48,141 bases of DNA from a virus. The DNA lies in the IMG/VR virus record IMGVR_UViG_3300021180_000018, positions 1 through 48,141 of that record. The stretch is one strand, 5' to 3'. Below, piece after piece: positions 39,343 to 48,141 of the stretch (the stretch's first letter is position 1; the number at the start of each line of letters is the position of its first letter). The notes beneath the pieces were generated by a model. That model was not told the origin of the DNA, did not search any database, and worked only from the letters and a program-made list of their open reading frames with translations. The position numbers were made by a program, and so were the translations under genes.

Positions 39343-41796
39343 ATGGACCCAGCATTACTTTCCCTAGCAGGCGCTCCAGCCTCTAAAAATTTCAAAAAAG
39401 TTCCGATGACTACTAACGTGTGGTTTTCGGGGCTGGTCACACAACGTAGTCCCTTCGGTAGCCTCGACAACCGTGCTAACAGGATTTATTTACACGGTCG
39501 CCCGGACCAATTAGCAGACGGCTTAAATGTCGAGCTAACAAATCAAGGAACGTATATTCGTCGCCCCGGAACAAGCTCGTTTAATCCCAACGGGTTTGTC
39601 GGTACAATAGACGGCTTTTATTCTTTTCATCAACTGAACGGAAACATATCTGTTTTAGTGGATTCCGTTGGTGCTCCTCCTCCAAATGTCGGATTTGTGT
39701 GGGATATCTCAACTCCAACTCCTACACCGCTATTCGGAAAATCTTCTGGTGCTGGGCAGACTTTTTTCCAAGGCGTCGGTAACACTCTTTACATGGGGGA
39801 TGGAGCAGATCAGTTTGCTTGGGACGGGGTTAATCTAACTCCATTTAACGCAGTTAGAAACTGGGGAATCGTCGCTCCCTCGCCTTCCGGGTCGTCTTCC
39901 GGATACGCGGGAATAGCTACGGGATCGAGTTGGACAACTCCGGCTAATTTGCAGGGTGCTCCTGATGCTGCTTACGCTAGCTATAATATATCTATCCCTC
40001 CGTTTTCTGGTTTTATAAATGGCGCTCCAATTTCCACCACAAACTATGGATTAAGTGTTCCGACTACAAGTGCTATTACAGGAGTTCAGGTCAATCTTAC
40101 CGGGTACTTCAATGGAAGTGCTCTAAATAGCGCTCCTATTTCGGCAGTACTGTTATTTAACGGAAGTCCGATTGGGAATGCTATCAACAGCGCCATAACA
40201 GGCGGTCCTCCAGAAACTAATCTGACTTTTGGAGGTCCGTCTACAACTTGGGAGGCGTCCCTAAACTCGGCCATAATTAATAGCGGAACCTTCGGCGTTG
40301 AGTTTTATGCTCGGGGGGCCAACAATACAAACGTTACAAAAAACGCTCTTTATTTTCTAGACGCTTCTCAAATAATCGTATATGAGTCTGGAAGTCCAAT
40401 TGCAACTGTCAGCAGTAGTACAGGAACTTTTAGCGCGGTTAATGGCGGATACCAATACGCCTATGCTTACGGAAATAGCGCTAGCGGACACGTATCTAAT
40501 CCCACTTTAGCCAGCAATGTGACTGGGAACTTCACAAATAAACTAAACGTTTCTCTTCCTGTAGTTGCTTCCACCGATCCGCAAGTTAATCAAATACGAG
40601 TTTACCGGACTAAAGATGGTGGAAGTGTATTTTACGAACTGCCAACTTCCCCTTACATAAATGTCACAACTACAATTACGGATAATGCCGCAGACGCGAC
40701 TTTAAATACTTTAGTTTTTTGGCCGAGTCTTCCATACGTCAGTAACGCCCCTCCTCCGTCTGGATTGGTAAACCTTGCCTATCACTTAGGTCGGGTTTGG
40801 GGGTCCGTAGGAAACTTCGTTTACTATTCAGCGGGTCCAGACATACTTATTGGAAACGGTAACGAGGCGTTTCCCCCCGCCAATTTCTTCTTATTCCCAT
40901 CTACGGTTTATCGGCTAGTTCCATATTCTTCTGGATTACTAGTTTTTACCTCAGACGATGTTTATATAATTCTTGGAACTAGCATAGCGACTTTCTATGC
41001 AATGCCTTTCCAGCAAGGTGTTGGCCTTCTTTCTTATAATGCACTAGATATCCAAGGTTCTAATATATATTTATTTACTTCGGATCGTCAATTTTTACAG
41101 TTAAGTTCTTCGGGGATAAATGAAATAGGATATGCCATTGGGGATCAATTAGCGTTGTTTGACCCAACTAAAGTTCATGTGGCTTCTATTATCCAAGGAA
41201 CTGCTGAAAAAGCCGTCTACATTTCTGATGGTTCTCAGACTTGGTTTAGATGTAACTGGAATCAGCCACCAGAAGGCGGTCCTGCCTGGAGTCCAAAAGC
41301 AGTAATTGGTGGTGGGTGTAACGCGCTGACTTCGGTGGAGACTTCTCCAGGCATTCACCAGTTGCTGATGTCCTATGTAGTTGGAACTAATTCAGCTATT
41401 TTATTTCGAGATGTTACAATAAACACAGACGCAGTTACGGGCAGTCCCTATTCTGATTGCTTTTTGACTCTTGGGAGTCTCGTATTAGCGTTACCGGGTC
41501 AGTTAGCTGAAGTAGACAGTATAGTTCTAGAACTAATGAATGTCGGGTCAGTCCCATCCGTCAGTATTCTAACCGATGAAATTTCCGGGTCATTTGAAAG
41601 TCTTCCAAATTTCACTAATGATCCCCCTAACTTAGTTCCAAGCACTACGGTTATGTCGAATCGTTGGTATTTGGCGCAAGGCCCTAACGCTGCTCGCATG
41701 CGCCATATGCAAACCAAGATAGATTTTAATCAAGATACCGTTCGAAACGAGTTGTTAACCTTCAGTGTATTCGGCGGCCTAATTCACGAAATGTAG
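39343..41796 (+). CDS. Large tail/tube hub protein, 817 aa
   Basis: Starts with MDPALLSLAGAPASKNFKKV and a beta-rich N-terminal region (YLHGRPDQLADGLNVELTNQGTYIRRPG), as seen in phage tail-tubular B/nozzle-type proteins that begin with a short helix and then a R-G rich strand. The rest is a series of beta modules with W and G landmarks (VYRLVPYSSGLLVFTSDDVYIILG, NIYLFTSDRQFLQL), consistent with beta-propeller-like repeats. Length and position after two adaptor-like genes match a tail nozzle. No enzymatic motif. The call rests on context and composition. Confidence 0.65.
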   Translation: MDPALLSLAGAPASKNFKKVPMTTNVWFSGLVTQRSPFGSLDNRANRIYLHGRPDQLADGLNVELTNQGTYIRRPGTSSFNPNGFVGTIDGFYSFHQLNGNISVLVDSVGAPPPNVGFVWDISTPTPTPLFGKSSGAGQTFFQGVGNTLYMGDGADQFAWDGVNLTPFNAVRNWGIVAPSPSGSSSGYAGIATGSSWTTPANLQGAPDAAYASYNISIPPFSGFINGAPISTTNYGLSVPTTSAITGVQVNLTGYFNGSALNSAPISAVLLFNGSPIGNAINSAITGGPPETNLTFGGPSTTWEASLNSAIINSGTFGVEFYARGANNTNVTKNALYFLDASQIIVYESGSPIATVSSSTGTFSAVNGGYQYAYAYGNSASGHVSNPTLASNVTGNFTNKLNVSLPVVASTDPQVNQIRVYRTKDGGSVFYELPTSPYINVTTTITDNAADATLNTLVFWPSLPYVSNAPPPSGLVNLAYHLGRVWGSVGNFVYYSAGPDILIGNGNEAFPPANFFLFPSTVYRLVPYSSGLLVFTSDDVYIILGTSIATFYAMPFQQGVGLLSYNALDIQGSNIYLFTSDRQFLQLSSSGINEIGYAIGDQLALFDPTKVHVASIIQGTAEKAVYISDGSQTWFRCNWNQPPEGGPAWSPKAVIGGGCNALTSVETSPGIHQLLMSYVVGTNSAILFRDVTINTDAVTGSPYSDCFLTLGSLVLALPGQLAEVDSIVLELMNVGSVPSVSILTDEISGSFESLPNFTNDPPNLVPSTTVMSNRWYLAQGPNAARMRHMQTKIDFNQDTVRNELLTFSVFGGLIHEM

Positions 41797-41814
41797 TCTA
41801 TAAAATGGATTTTA

Positions 41815-42096
41815 ATGCCACCACTATCACAACGAATTTTTCCAAAGTCAACTGAGATTTTTGGAGAGCAACATTACCCAAAAGCCCCTTTTGATGGTAA
41901 CGACACCCAGCTATCTCCTCAAGGAAACCCGGCTCCGAATCGCGGAATTTTCCCACCGGAATTCACCTACGATTTTCAAACAGCTAGGTTTTACCCGGAC
42001 TCTTCCACTTTTGTTCGTGGAAGCGTTGACCTAATAACCCCTGTCCGCAATCTAGCACTACAGGCCGCTTCTGCTGCGGGCGTAAAACTAACCTAA
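41815..42096 (+). CDS. Hypothetical Pro-rich protein, 93 aa
   Basis: Pro/Phe-rich with little predicted structure (PKSTEIFGEQHYPKAPFDGN), then FPPEFTYDFQTARFYPDSS and a C-terminal helix (VRNLALQAASAAG). No strong ribosome binding site is visible. The gene ends in the next start codon (TAATG). Virion-associated by context; function unknown. Confidence 0.5.
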   Translation: MPPLSQRIFPKSTEIFGEQHYPKAPFDGNDTQLSPQGNPAPNRGIFPPEFTYDFQTARFYPDSSTFVRGSVDLITPVRNLALQAASAAGVKLT

Positions 42097-42356
42097 TGGA
42101 ACCCCTAAAACCAATAGAACCCACCTTGTATGGAATAGCTCAAGCTTTAGCCCGGCTAGAACAGTCTCACACCGATTTTAGAAAAGAATTAGTCGGGAAC
42201 GGACAGCCCGGGAAAATACAAAAGATTGAAGATCATCTAAAAGAACACGACGAAAAATTTGAAACTTTAAATAAGAGGCACTACTGGGTAACTGGGGCTA
42301 TGGTGGCGGCTTCTCACGGCTTACGGGCCGCTTTAGTTAAACTGGGGATTATTTAA
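42096..42356 (+). CDS. Coiled-coil plus hydrophobic tail protein, 86 aa
   Basis: A heptad-like helix (IAQALARLEQSHTDFRKEL; IQKIEDHLKEHDEKFETLNK) is followed by HYWVTGAMVAASHGLRAALVKLGII, a weakly hydrophobic C-terminal stretch. This layout occurs in small phage membrane-associated proteins, but the tail is short of a standard membrane helix. Coupled to both neighbours by TAATG. Confidence 0.6.
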   Translation: MEPLKPIEPTLYGIAQALARLEQSHTDFRKELVGNGQPGKIQKIEDHLKEHDEKFETLNKRHYWVTGAMVAASHGLRAALVKLGII

Positions 42357-42559
42357 TGCTTGTTCAGTTTACTGGGTTTAGCCCCGTTGATAGAAATTAC
42401 GATGAAGAAGTAGTGATTGAATCTAAAGCCATCGTAAGCGTGGTTGGTTCTAAAACTGGAGACCGCCAAAGCTACACCACAATATTGACAGAAACCGGAA
42501 CATACACAGTGAAAGAATCTGTGCGAGAGGTTTTGGATAAATGCGGCACATCTTCGTAA
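42356..42559 (+). CDS. Hypothetical protein, 67 aa
   Basis: Begins at an ATG overlapping the previous stop; overlaps the next gene by 19 nt in another frame. Beta-rich (MLVQFTGFSPVDRN, AIVSVVGSKTGD) and acidic. It may have an SH3- or OB-like small barrel fold, but this is a guess. Function unknown. Confidence 0.5.
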   Translation: MLVQFTGFSPVDRNYDEEVVIESKAIVSVVGSKTGDRQSYTTILTETGTYTVKESVREVLDKCGTSS

Positions 42560-42948
42560 GACCGGCTAGACCCGCTGATGCGGAAAAATTCAAGCGGTGG
42601 AGCCTGGAAACAAAGCAAAATTTACACGATCCTGACGTGGCGTTATACCCCTCAACCACAACCCGATGCGCTTTTGATTCCAGTGGCCCGATAGTTTTTG
42701 TGCCTTTCCAGAGGCCTATTATGTTGGATGCTTTAGCGATAAACCCCGAATCAGACAAAGTTTCTATAGCTGTCGCACTTAAAGAACTTACGCAGGACGC
42801 GGTTTCTACTGCTTATAACGAGGGTCGAGGTGAGGTGTACTTCTTCTGTGCGGAACCGCTTACCCAAGAATTCTGTCAACGACACGGATATGTAAAAATG
42901 GAAGTCCCGGTGTACCGGATGAAGGTTTCAAACCTTGAGAAAAAATAA
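42541..42948 (+). CDS. GNAT-like acetyltransferase domain protein, 135 aa
   Basis: Shows the N-terminal strand-loop of GNAT enzymes (MRHIFVRPARPADAEKFKRWS) and the terminal element FCQRHGYVKMEVPVYRM, as in FYERLGF-type endings. The central A motif that binds the CoA pyrophosphate (R/Q-x-x-G-x-G/A) is not obvious, so it may be inactive or highly diverged. Small GNAT-like proteins near tail genes occur in several podoviruses, where their role is unclear. Confidence 0.55.
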   Translation: MRHIFVRPARPADAEKFKRWSLETKQNLHDPDVALYPSTTTRCAFDSSGPIVFVPFQRPIMLDALAINPESDKVSIAVALKELTQDAVSTAYNEGRGEVYFFCAEPLTQEFCQRHGYVKMEVPVYRMKVSNLEKK

Positions 42949-43648
42949 CCCTAAATATCGAGTTCGGGCTACTGCTTGGAATAAAGCGTCCAGTTCTGAA
43001 ACCAACCTCGCCAACGAGCAAGCGAACTTCTACAAAACTCTAACCGCGGATTATCAGACTCAATTCGCTAATCAGACTAATATTCTAAACTCGTTGCAGA
43101 CAGCGTTTGCGCCTATTCTACAAGCTGGTATTAATCAATATGGGTTTTCCCCGCAAGAAGACACTAGTATGCGAACTCAGGCTTCTGACGCCATAGCCGG
43201 AAATTTTGCCAGCGCTCAGACAGCTTTAAACGAGAATTTAGCGAGTCGCGGCGGCGGGAACACCTTTCTGCCTTCTGGGGCTGCGGCACAATTGCAGGTT
43301 GGTCTTTTGGGTTCTGAGGCAACAACCCAATCCAATGCTTCTAATGCCATTACCCAACAAGGCTATGCCACCGGGCGGTCAAACTTCCTAGCGGCGTCTG
43401 GAGAATTGAACACCGTTTCTGGGCAAACTGATCCTCTCGGATATGCCGGGGCTTCAACTGGAGCAGGAAGCGCGGCTTTCAACTCGGCAAACATTGTCAA
43501 CCAACAAAACACCGCTTGGCAAGGGGCGCTTGCCGGAATGATCGGTGGGGCTGCGGGAGCGTTTCTTGGAGGTCCTGGAATGGCTGCGGCTATGGGCGGT
43601 GGAGCAAGTAGTGGTTTCAACGATCCCGGAAGCGGACCTGCAAGCTAA
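42935..43648 (+). CDS. Internal virion/ejection-like protein, 237 aa
   Basis: Starts at TTG 42935 inside the previous gene. Rich in Ala, Gln, Asn, Ser and Gly, with long amphipathic helices (NEQANFYKTLTADYQTQFANQTNILN) and a C-terminal glycine-zipper (GALAGMIGGAAGAFLGGPGM). This matches ejection proteins that insert into the host envelope and form a transport channel. The TAATG overlap couples it to the next gene. Confidence 0.6.
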   Translation: MRKNNPKYRVRATAWNKASSSETNLANEQANFYKTLTADYQTQFANQTNILNSLQTAFAPILQAGINQYGFSPQEDTSMRTQASDAIAGNFASAQTALNENLASRGGGNTFLPSGAAAQLQVGLLGSEATTQSNASNAITQQGYATGRSNFLAASGELNTVSGQTDPLGYAGASTGAGSAAFNSANIVNQQNTAWQGALAGMIGGAAGAFLGGPGMAAAMGGGASSGFNDPGSGPAS

Positions 43649-44046
43649 TGAAAAAACTCGAACACATAGTTAACGCAATCGCAAAACTTAATGGGATACA
43701 TGATCCCGAAAGTAAATCTTATATTCTAGCTAATCCTCTGCTTCTGAGAAGTTTCGCCTTACCGGGAAAACACACAGTTGATACAGAGGGCTTGAGAGTG
43801 TTTGATTCGATTTTAAACGGGTACAAAGCAGCAATGTTTGATATTGAGTTAAAAGCCTCTGGCAAATCCCGTGCTAACGCCAGCCCTAATAGCTCGCTGG
43901 AAGAGTTCCTTCGCTGCTATGAACTGAAATCTTCCGTTGCGGTAGACCACGTAGTTTCGTTTTTACGCCGGGCTTTAAATGATCAAAATATTAGTAAGCA
44001 TACTTTAATTAGCGAGTTTTTGGAGGCCCCGTGCCAGACGGACTAA
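43648..44046 (+). CDS. Hypothetical helical protein, 132 aa
   Basis: Helical and basic, without membrane segments (LEHIVNAIAKLNGIHDPESK; LEEFLRCYELKSSVAVDHVV). It lies between two ejection-type genes and overlaps the next start by 16 nt. Possibly an internal virion protein. Family not recognised. Confidence 0.55.
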   Translation: MKKLEHIVNAIAKLNGIHDPESKSYILANPLLLRSFALPGKHTVDTEGLRVFDSILNGYKAAMFDIELKASGKSRANASPNSSLEEFLRCYELKSSVAVDHVVSFLRRALNDQNISKHTLISEFLEAPCQTD

Positions 44047-45818
44047 CCGACGCAATGAATCCTTTGGGGACGGCTTCTCCGACTCCTCAACAAATTCCGA
44101 TGGCTCCTCCACCGGACCCAAATGCTCCCCAGCAGCAGTCAAGTCCATTATCTGGACAATTGACGCCGCCTGCTCAATCGCAAGTTCCGGCTCTACAACC
44201 CGATCCTTCTGCAATTAAGCACGTCTCCAAACTTGCCTCGATTGGGCACGTCTTCAATACTCTTGCAGGCACCTCCAACGATTACCAAGTTGACCCAAAA
44301 ACCGGCCAAACAGTCGCTACTCCTATTAAACAAAAACCCGGTCAAATGTTCCGTAATATGTTAGCCGGGGCTTTAATGGGTGGGGCTGCGGGCGCAGGTA
44401 ATGATTTTGCTACGGGTTTGATTAAAGGTGGTGGCGCGGGTGTTCAGGATCAGCGTAACCAAGACTTGCAGCGTCGTGCTCAGGCTCAACAACAATTCCA
44501 AAATGAAGTAACCACCAATCGAGAAAAACAAGAAGACCTGCGTGTTAAAGCCGAACTCGCCCACTACCACGCTGCTGATTTACAAGCCGATGCTCAGATG
44601 AATTTGATGCAGCAAGAGCATCTAGATAAGTTAAACGAATACAACTCGGGGATGAATGAGAAATTGGGCGCTATTGGTGTGCTTTCTCCGGTCATGGTTA
44701 ATGGCGAGAATATAAATGGAAAAGTTGGCAACGGGTCGAATTTCTCTGCCGCTTACACCAAAGACCCCAGAGCGTTTGATGCCCCTCCAGGCTATCAACG
44801 GATTCACACTCAAACCGTAAATTACGACGGTTTAAAATTTGACAAAGAAAAGCGAGACTGGGTAGATGAAGCTGGAAAACCCGTGGATTTGGCTTCTAGA
44901 ACCACCCACTCGTTTTATGATGTTCCTACTAACGATTTAAACAAATCAACCGAGGTTTCTGGTAGAGAGTTAAACAGTTTATTGGGTTACAAACAGTTCG
45001 ATGACGAGGCTAAAATAAACACCACTGTTGGAGCGCTTGTTGGTATGAAAAGACAGGCTACTCTAGATCAAATAAGTGTCAACAAAGCTAAATTAGAAAT
45101 TGCTCAAACTAATTTAGACATTACTAAATCCCACGCTGAAATCGCCAAGACCAATAAAGAATTTGCTTCGCTTGAGCGTCAGGAACAGTTGGCTGGATAC
45201 GAAAACGCCAAAATCTCCTTGAAGGTAGCTGAAGACAAATTGAGTTTCTTGAAAACTCAAATAGTCGATGAAGGCGATCCTCGGGTTAAAGAAGCTCAAG
45301 AAGCTTTAGACGATGCCCAAAAACAGTTTGACATCTTAACCAAGAAGAACATAGCCGCTATGGAAGCGGAAAAAACAGGCAAGAAAGGCGGGGCTGCACC
45401 TGCTCCTACCGCAACGACCACTCCCGCGCCCGCAGGTCCTGCTGTTGGAACTCCCGCTGCTGCCGCTCAACAGGCTCAGGCGGCTATTCAGGAAAAACAA
45501 ACAACCGCACAGCAAGCGGAACAAATGAAACAAGACCAAGCTTTGGTCAATTCCTACGAGTCTCCGGGAGTTTCCGTGGTCGGAAGAAATGCCCGTCCAA
45601 ATCTACCGCCGCAAGGCCCAAGTACAGAAACTATCGTAAGCACACTAAAAGCCAATCCCGGCTGGACGACTTCTCAAAAAGCAGAATTTATTAAACGAGT
45701 TCTTCCATTATCTGGAAAACAGTGGTCGGCTTCTGGATGGTTAGCTAAAAATAAAGGCGGGGATGTTAATGCCGCCAAAGCTCAAGCTCAGGCGCAAGGC
45801 GCTGAAATTGTTCAGTAA
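44031..45818 (+). CDS. Internal virion protein, 595 aa
   Basis: GTG 44031 with GGAGG upstream. Pro/Gln-rich N-terminus (PNAPQQQSSPLSGQLTPP, with SPLSG encoded by a perfect palindrome). Then a glycine-zipper (LAGALMGGAAGAG near residue 110), a long helical/coiled-coil core (ISVNKAKLEIAQTNLDITKS), a low-complexity Ala/Pro linker, and a short C-terminal domain (TSQKAEFIKRVLPLSGKQW). This architecture fits a podovirus ejection protein that unfolds through the tail and reassembles in the envelope. Confidence 0.65.
   Translation: MPDGLTDAMNPLGTASPTPQQIPMAPPPDPNAPQQQSSPLSGQLTPPAQSQVPALQPDPSAIKHVSKLASIGHVFNTLAGTSNDYQVDPKTGQTVATPIKQKPGQMFRNMLAGALMGGAAGAGNDFATGLIKGGGAGVQDQRNQDLQRRAQAQQQFQNEVTTNREKQEDLRVKAELAHYHAADLQADAQMNLMQQEHLDKLNEYNSGMNEKLGAIGVLSPVMVNGENINGKVGNGSNFSAAYTKDPRAFDAPPGYQRIHTQTVNYDGLKFDKEKRDWVDEAGKPVDLASRTTHSFYDVPTNDLNKSTEVSGRELNSLLGYKQFDDEAKINTTVGALVGMKRQATLDQISVNKAKLEIAQTNLDITKSHAEIAKTNKEFASLERQEQLAGYENAKISLKVAEDKLSFLKTQIVDEGDPRVKEAQEALDDAQKQFDILTKKNIAAMEAEKTGKKGGAAPAPTATTTPAPAGPAVGTPAAAAQQAQAAIQEKQTTAQQAEQMKQDQALVNSYESPGVSVVGRNARPNLPPQGPSTETIVSTLKANPGWTTSQKAEFIKRVLPLSGKQWSASGWLAKNKGGDVNAAKAQAQAQGAEIVQ
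44143..44157 (-). repeat. Dispersed 15-bp palindrome GTCCATTATCTGGAC
   Basis: Perfect arms in the internal virion gene, read as SPLSG. Confidence 0.85.
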
Positions 45819-45828
45819 TGTCTAAAAC

Positions 45829-48141
45829 ATGGCAGATAACCAAATTGATCTTTCTGGCGGATTAGTTCAGACCACGCCACCACCTCCCTCAGCGACTCCA
45901 AAACCAATTGACTTATCTGCTGGTTTTGCGTCTGCTCCTTCCACTGCCCCCGCTCCTGCGCCTTCTCCCACACCATCTTCAGGTTTAGACTTATCTGCCG
46001 GTTTAACTAGCGGGGGCGCACAGCCTCGTCCAGAATCTGGACAAGAGGAACCCACCTCCACGCTTGGGAAGTTCCACAAATGGGGAAGCACTCCGTTAAT
46101 TGGGTTAAACGGACCTGGATTGCTATATTCGGCTAAAAACACTGATTCGGGGTTCCTGGGCGGCGTGGAAGACGTGATTTCAGGTCTTACTAGTCCAGAG
46201 TCAATAGCACTTACTTTGGCCACTTTTGGGGGTGGGGCGGCGTTACGCGGTCTAGGACTCGCCGCAGAAGAGATGCCAGTGGCCCTACGGGGCGCTCAGG
46301 CGCTACTTAAAGCGGGGCAGGCTGCTGACGGCTCGGCTGAAGCTTTAACCGCCCTACGGACGGCTGGATTCGCAGAACGGGAAATCCCTACCGCCATGAA
46401 AGGCGCTAATGCTCTCTTTAAAGCCGGGGTAAACTCGGATTACATCCCTCACATGAACTCGCTTGTCAAGTCTAGCCCAGACTTGATGAACGCGTTATCT
46501 GAAGTTGGGATTAAGCAAGAAGCTTTCCCTACCGCTATCCGTGGAATCAAAAGTTTGATTGACGCTGGGTTTACAACTCAGGCGGCAATGCAGGTAATTC
46601 AAGAAACTCCGCAAGTATTAGACGCCATGAAGGAAGGCCGGTATGATGACGCCGCTCGTTTGGCGGTTCACGTAGCTGCTGGCGGAACACTGGGAGTCCT
46701 TGGCGCTAACGAGTTTGGCAAAGACTTCGGCAAGACTTGGGAAGACGCCCAGATAGCTGCTGGCGGAAAGGTTAAACTTTCTGAGACCAATCGGCTATTG
46801 CGTTTAAACGAGGGTCAGCGTGCCACGCAAGTCCAAGAAGGCAAAGACTTTGCAAAAACATATAATGAAAACATTCGTAGAAAGTACCCAGAGGTAGATA
46901 AATTACACGCTAGCGCTGCTGGGGATTTGATGCGGGCGGGTATCGAAGACCCACTAGCTCTAAAAACTTTAATTGAACGTCACAACAAGTTTGCTGAAGC
47001 GTCAGGAAAACCAGAAGAAAGAATCGGTGCGCCACTTCCCGAGCTAGTTTCGTCTTTGAAAAAACAAGGGTTGATTTATCGCGGGGATTTCCCGGAAGGC
47101 TTTCACGATTTTCAGGATTCGACTACAGGTGGAACTGTAAATATTAGACAGGGCGTTCCTTTAGAAGATGCTTTGGCTAAAGTGGCCAAACACCGCAAAG
47201 GCATAGATGTAAACAATTTATCTGATTTAGCCAAACAAAAACAGCTAGATGCTTCAGAAGCGTATGAAAACCAATCTCATTACGATGAAATAACCGCCCA
47301 GCAAAACATAAAGAAAAAGTACACACCAGAAGAAGCTAGGTTTCAGTTAGATTCTTATAAAGAAGCTATCAAAGCCATTCAAAACCGCGACTCAAATCCA
47401 ATTTATGGACAAATGTTTGAGATTGCTAAAATGCATCGAGCGGCTTTAGACGAACTTTTGAAGGTCGCTCAGTCTCACGGATTCATAAAAGAAGGCATAG
47501 AAAACTATCTGACTAACGCTTGGAAGCCAGAAGACCAAGGCATGCCTGCAAACAACCTTCTCCGCGATGACTCCAAATCTAATGCCTTTATGACGAATGT
47601 TTCAATGGCTCGTCACCGGGTTTTTGAAAATGCACATGAAGGCCAATTGCTTGGGCGGAAACTTGTAACTAATGACCCCACAACTTTAACTTCTGCATAC
47701 ATCGACAAAATGACTGAGGCTATTGCCAACAAGCAATTCCTTGACCGGGTTTTTGATTTGAAAGCCTCGGACGGTAGACCTATGGCCGCGCTAGCTGGGT
47801 CTGGGCATACGGTTACGGATAAAATTACGGGTAAACCGATTGTGCTCGACAACCCCGATGCAATGAGAAATATTAATATATCCGACGCCAAAATCGCGGA
47901 ACTAAAAAAGAATGGGTTACTAGATCGATTTTTGGCAAATGATACAATCGTAAAAACCGCGCATGAGGGAGAAGACTATTACGCTTGGAATACCCACGAT
48001 TATAAAGATATTGAAGCTAACGCTTTAAACGATTGGTCGTTTGGCGCTCGCCTGCCCGATGGCGCTAAAACAATGGTTAAATCCCGGTACAAAGTTCACC
48101 CAGAAGCCCATGAATACATGACTAAGCTTCTCGGTGCAGAG
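45829..48141 (+). CDS. Large internal virion protein, 3'-truncated by window
   Basis: Open from ATG 45829 to the window edge: 771 codons without a stop, so the gene is longer. Repeated short motifs near the N-terminus (IDLSGGL, IDLSAGF, LDLSAGL) are separated by Pro/Ala linkers. A hydrophobic/glycine-rich segment follows (ESIALTLATFGGGAALRGLG), then a long helical region rich in Ala, Lys and Glu. Position and composition match the largest ejection protein (T7 gp16-like position); no transglycosylase motif is visible in this part. A start at 45818 stops after 15 codons and was rejected. RPESG is palindrome-encoded. Confidence 0.7.
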   Translation, partial: MADNQIDLSGGLVQTTPPPPSATPKPIDLSAGFASAPSTAPAPAPSPTPSSGLDLSAGLTSGGAQPRPESGQEEPTSTLGKFHKWGSTPLIGLNGPGLLYSAKNTDSGFLGGVEDVISGLTSPESIALTLATFGGGAALRGLGLAAEEMPVALRGAQALLKAGQAADGSAEALTALRTAGFAEREIPTAMKGANALFKAGVNSDYIPHMNSLVKSSPDLMNALSEVGIKQEAFPTAIRGIKSLIDAGFTTQAAMQVIQETPQVLDAMKEGRYDDAARLAVHVAAGGTLGVLGANEFGKDFGKTWEDAQIAAGGKVKLSETNRLLRLNEGQRATQVQEGKDFAKTYNENIRRKYPEVDKLHASAAGDLMRAGIEDPLALKTLIERHNKFAEASGKPEERIGAPLPELVSSLKKQGLIYRGDFPEGFHDFQDSTTGGTVNIRQGVPLEDALAKVAKHRKGIDVNNLSDLAKQKQLDASEAYENQSHYDEITAQQNIKKKYTPEEARFQLDSYKEAIKAIQNRDSNPIYGQMFEIAKMHRAALDELLKVAQSHGFIKEGIENYLTNAWKPEDQGMPANNLLRDDSKSNAFMTNVSMARHRVFENAHEGQLLGRKLVTNDPTTLTSAYIDKMTEAIANKQFLDRVFDLKASDGRPMAALAGSGHTVTDKITGKPIVLDNPDAMRNINISDAKIAELKKNGLLDRFLANDTIVKTAHEGEDYYAWNTHDYKDIEANALNDWSFGARLPDGAKTMVKSRYKVHPEAHEYMTKLLGAE
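46028..46042. repeat. Dispersed 15-bp palindrome GTCCAGAATCTGGAC
   Basis: Perfect arms in the last gene, read as RPESG. Confidence 0.85.

Overview
This window looks like the structural half of a tailed, podovirus-like phage genome. Every convincing gene lies on the + strand, genes are packed with 1-4 nt start/stop overlaps, and the order is phage-like: appendage and lysis-type genes, a large tRNA array, tail fibre/spike genes, large terminase, portal, a scaffold-like gene, an N4-gp56-type major capsid protein (MCP), connector and tail-tube-like genes, then internal virion proteins. The last gene runs off the right edge. No DNA or RNA polymerase gene is visible. Several secreted or tail proteins carry extracellular modules often seen in Acidobacteriota (choice-of-anchor D/ASPM-SPD2-Hydin, DUF3494 ice-binding-like, He_PIG, pectate-lyase-like helix), so an acidobacterial host is my inference, at low confidence.

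Layout. 1-911: intergenic region with a 78-bp-period repeat array. 924-5029: HNH endonuclease, a decoration-like protein, small membrane proteins, a lipoprotein and a papain/C39-like cysteine peptidase. 5087-5364: three tRNAs. 5468-7547: Ig/FN3/DUF3494 proteins. 7548-10470: a consensus promoter and 24 more tRNAs, with small ORFs and an HNH gene inserted. 10493-21501: tail fibre/spike and secreted proteins. 21501-27380: terminase, portal, scaffold-like genes. 27407-29558: the MCP gene, broken by three group I introns; the first encodes a LAGLIDADG endonuclease and a GIY-YIG endonuclease follows the gene. 30265-35972: accessory virion genes, including a protein with rearranged MCP-like blocks, a repeat-rich fibre, a histidine phosphatase and a second decoration-like protein. 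36014-42948: two paralogous connector-like genes flanking a ClpB-like AAA+ ATPase, a large tail protein, a GNAT-like protein. 42935-48141: ejection/internal virion proteins.

The strongest unusual signals are: (1) two in-frame TAA codons inside the first MCP exon, with identical TTG codons before the first TAA and after the second, which resembles a T4 gene 60-type translational bypass; (2) three group I introns in one capsid gene; (3) a dispersed 15-bp palindrome, GTCCA-N5-TGGAC, with 14 perfect copies and at least 9 near copies, read in different codon phases and in both orientations, so conserved as DNA rather than protein; (4) 27 tRNAs covering every amino acid except Arg, many with C where U is structurally expected. 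All calls come from reading the sequence; no database search was run.
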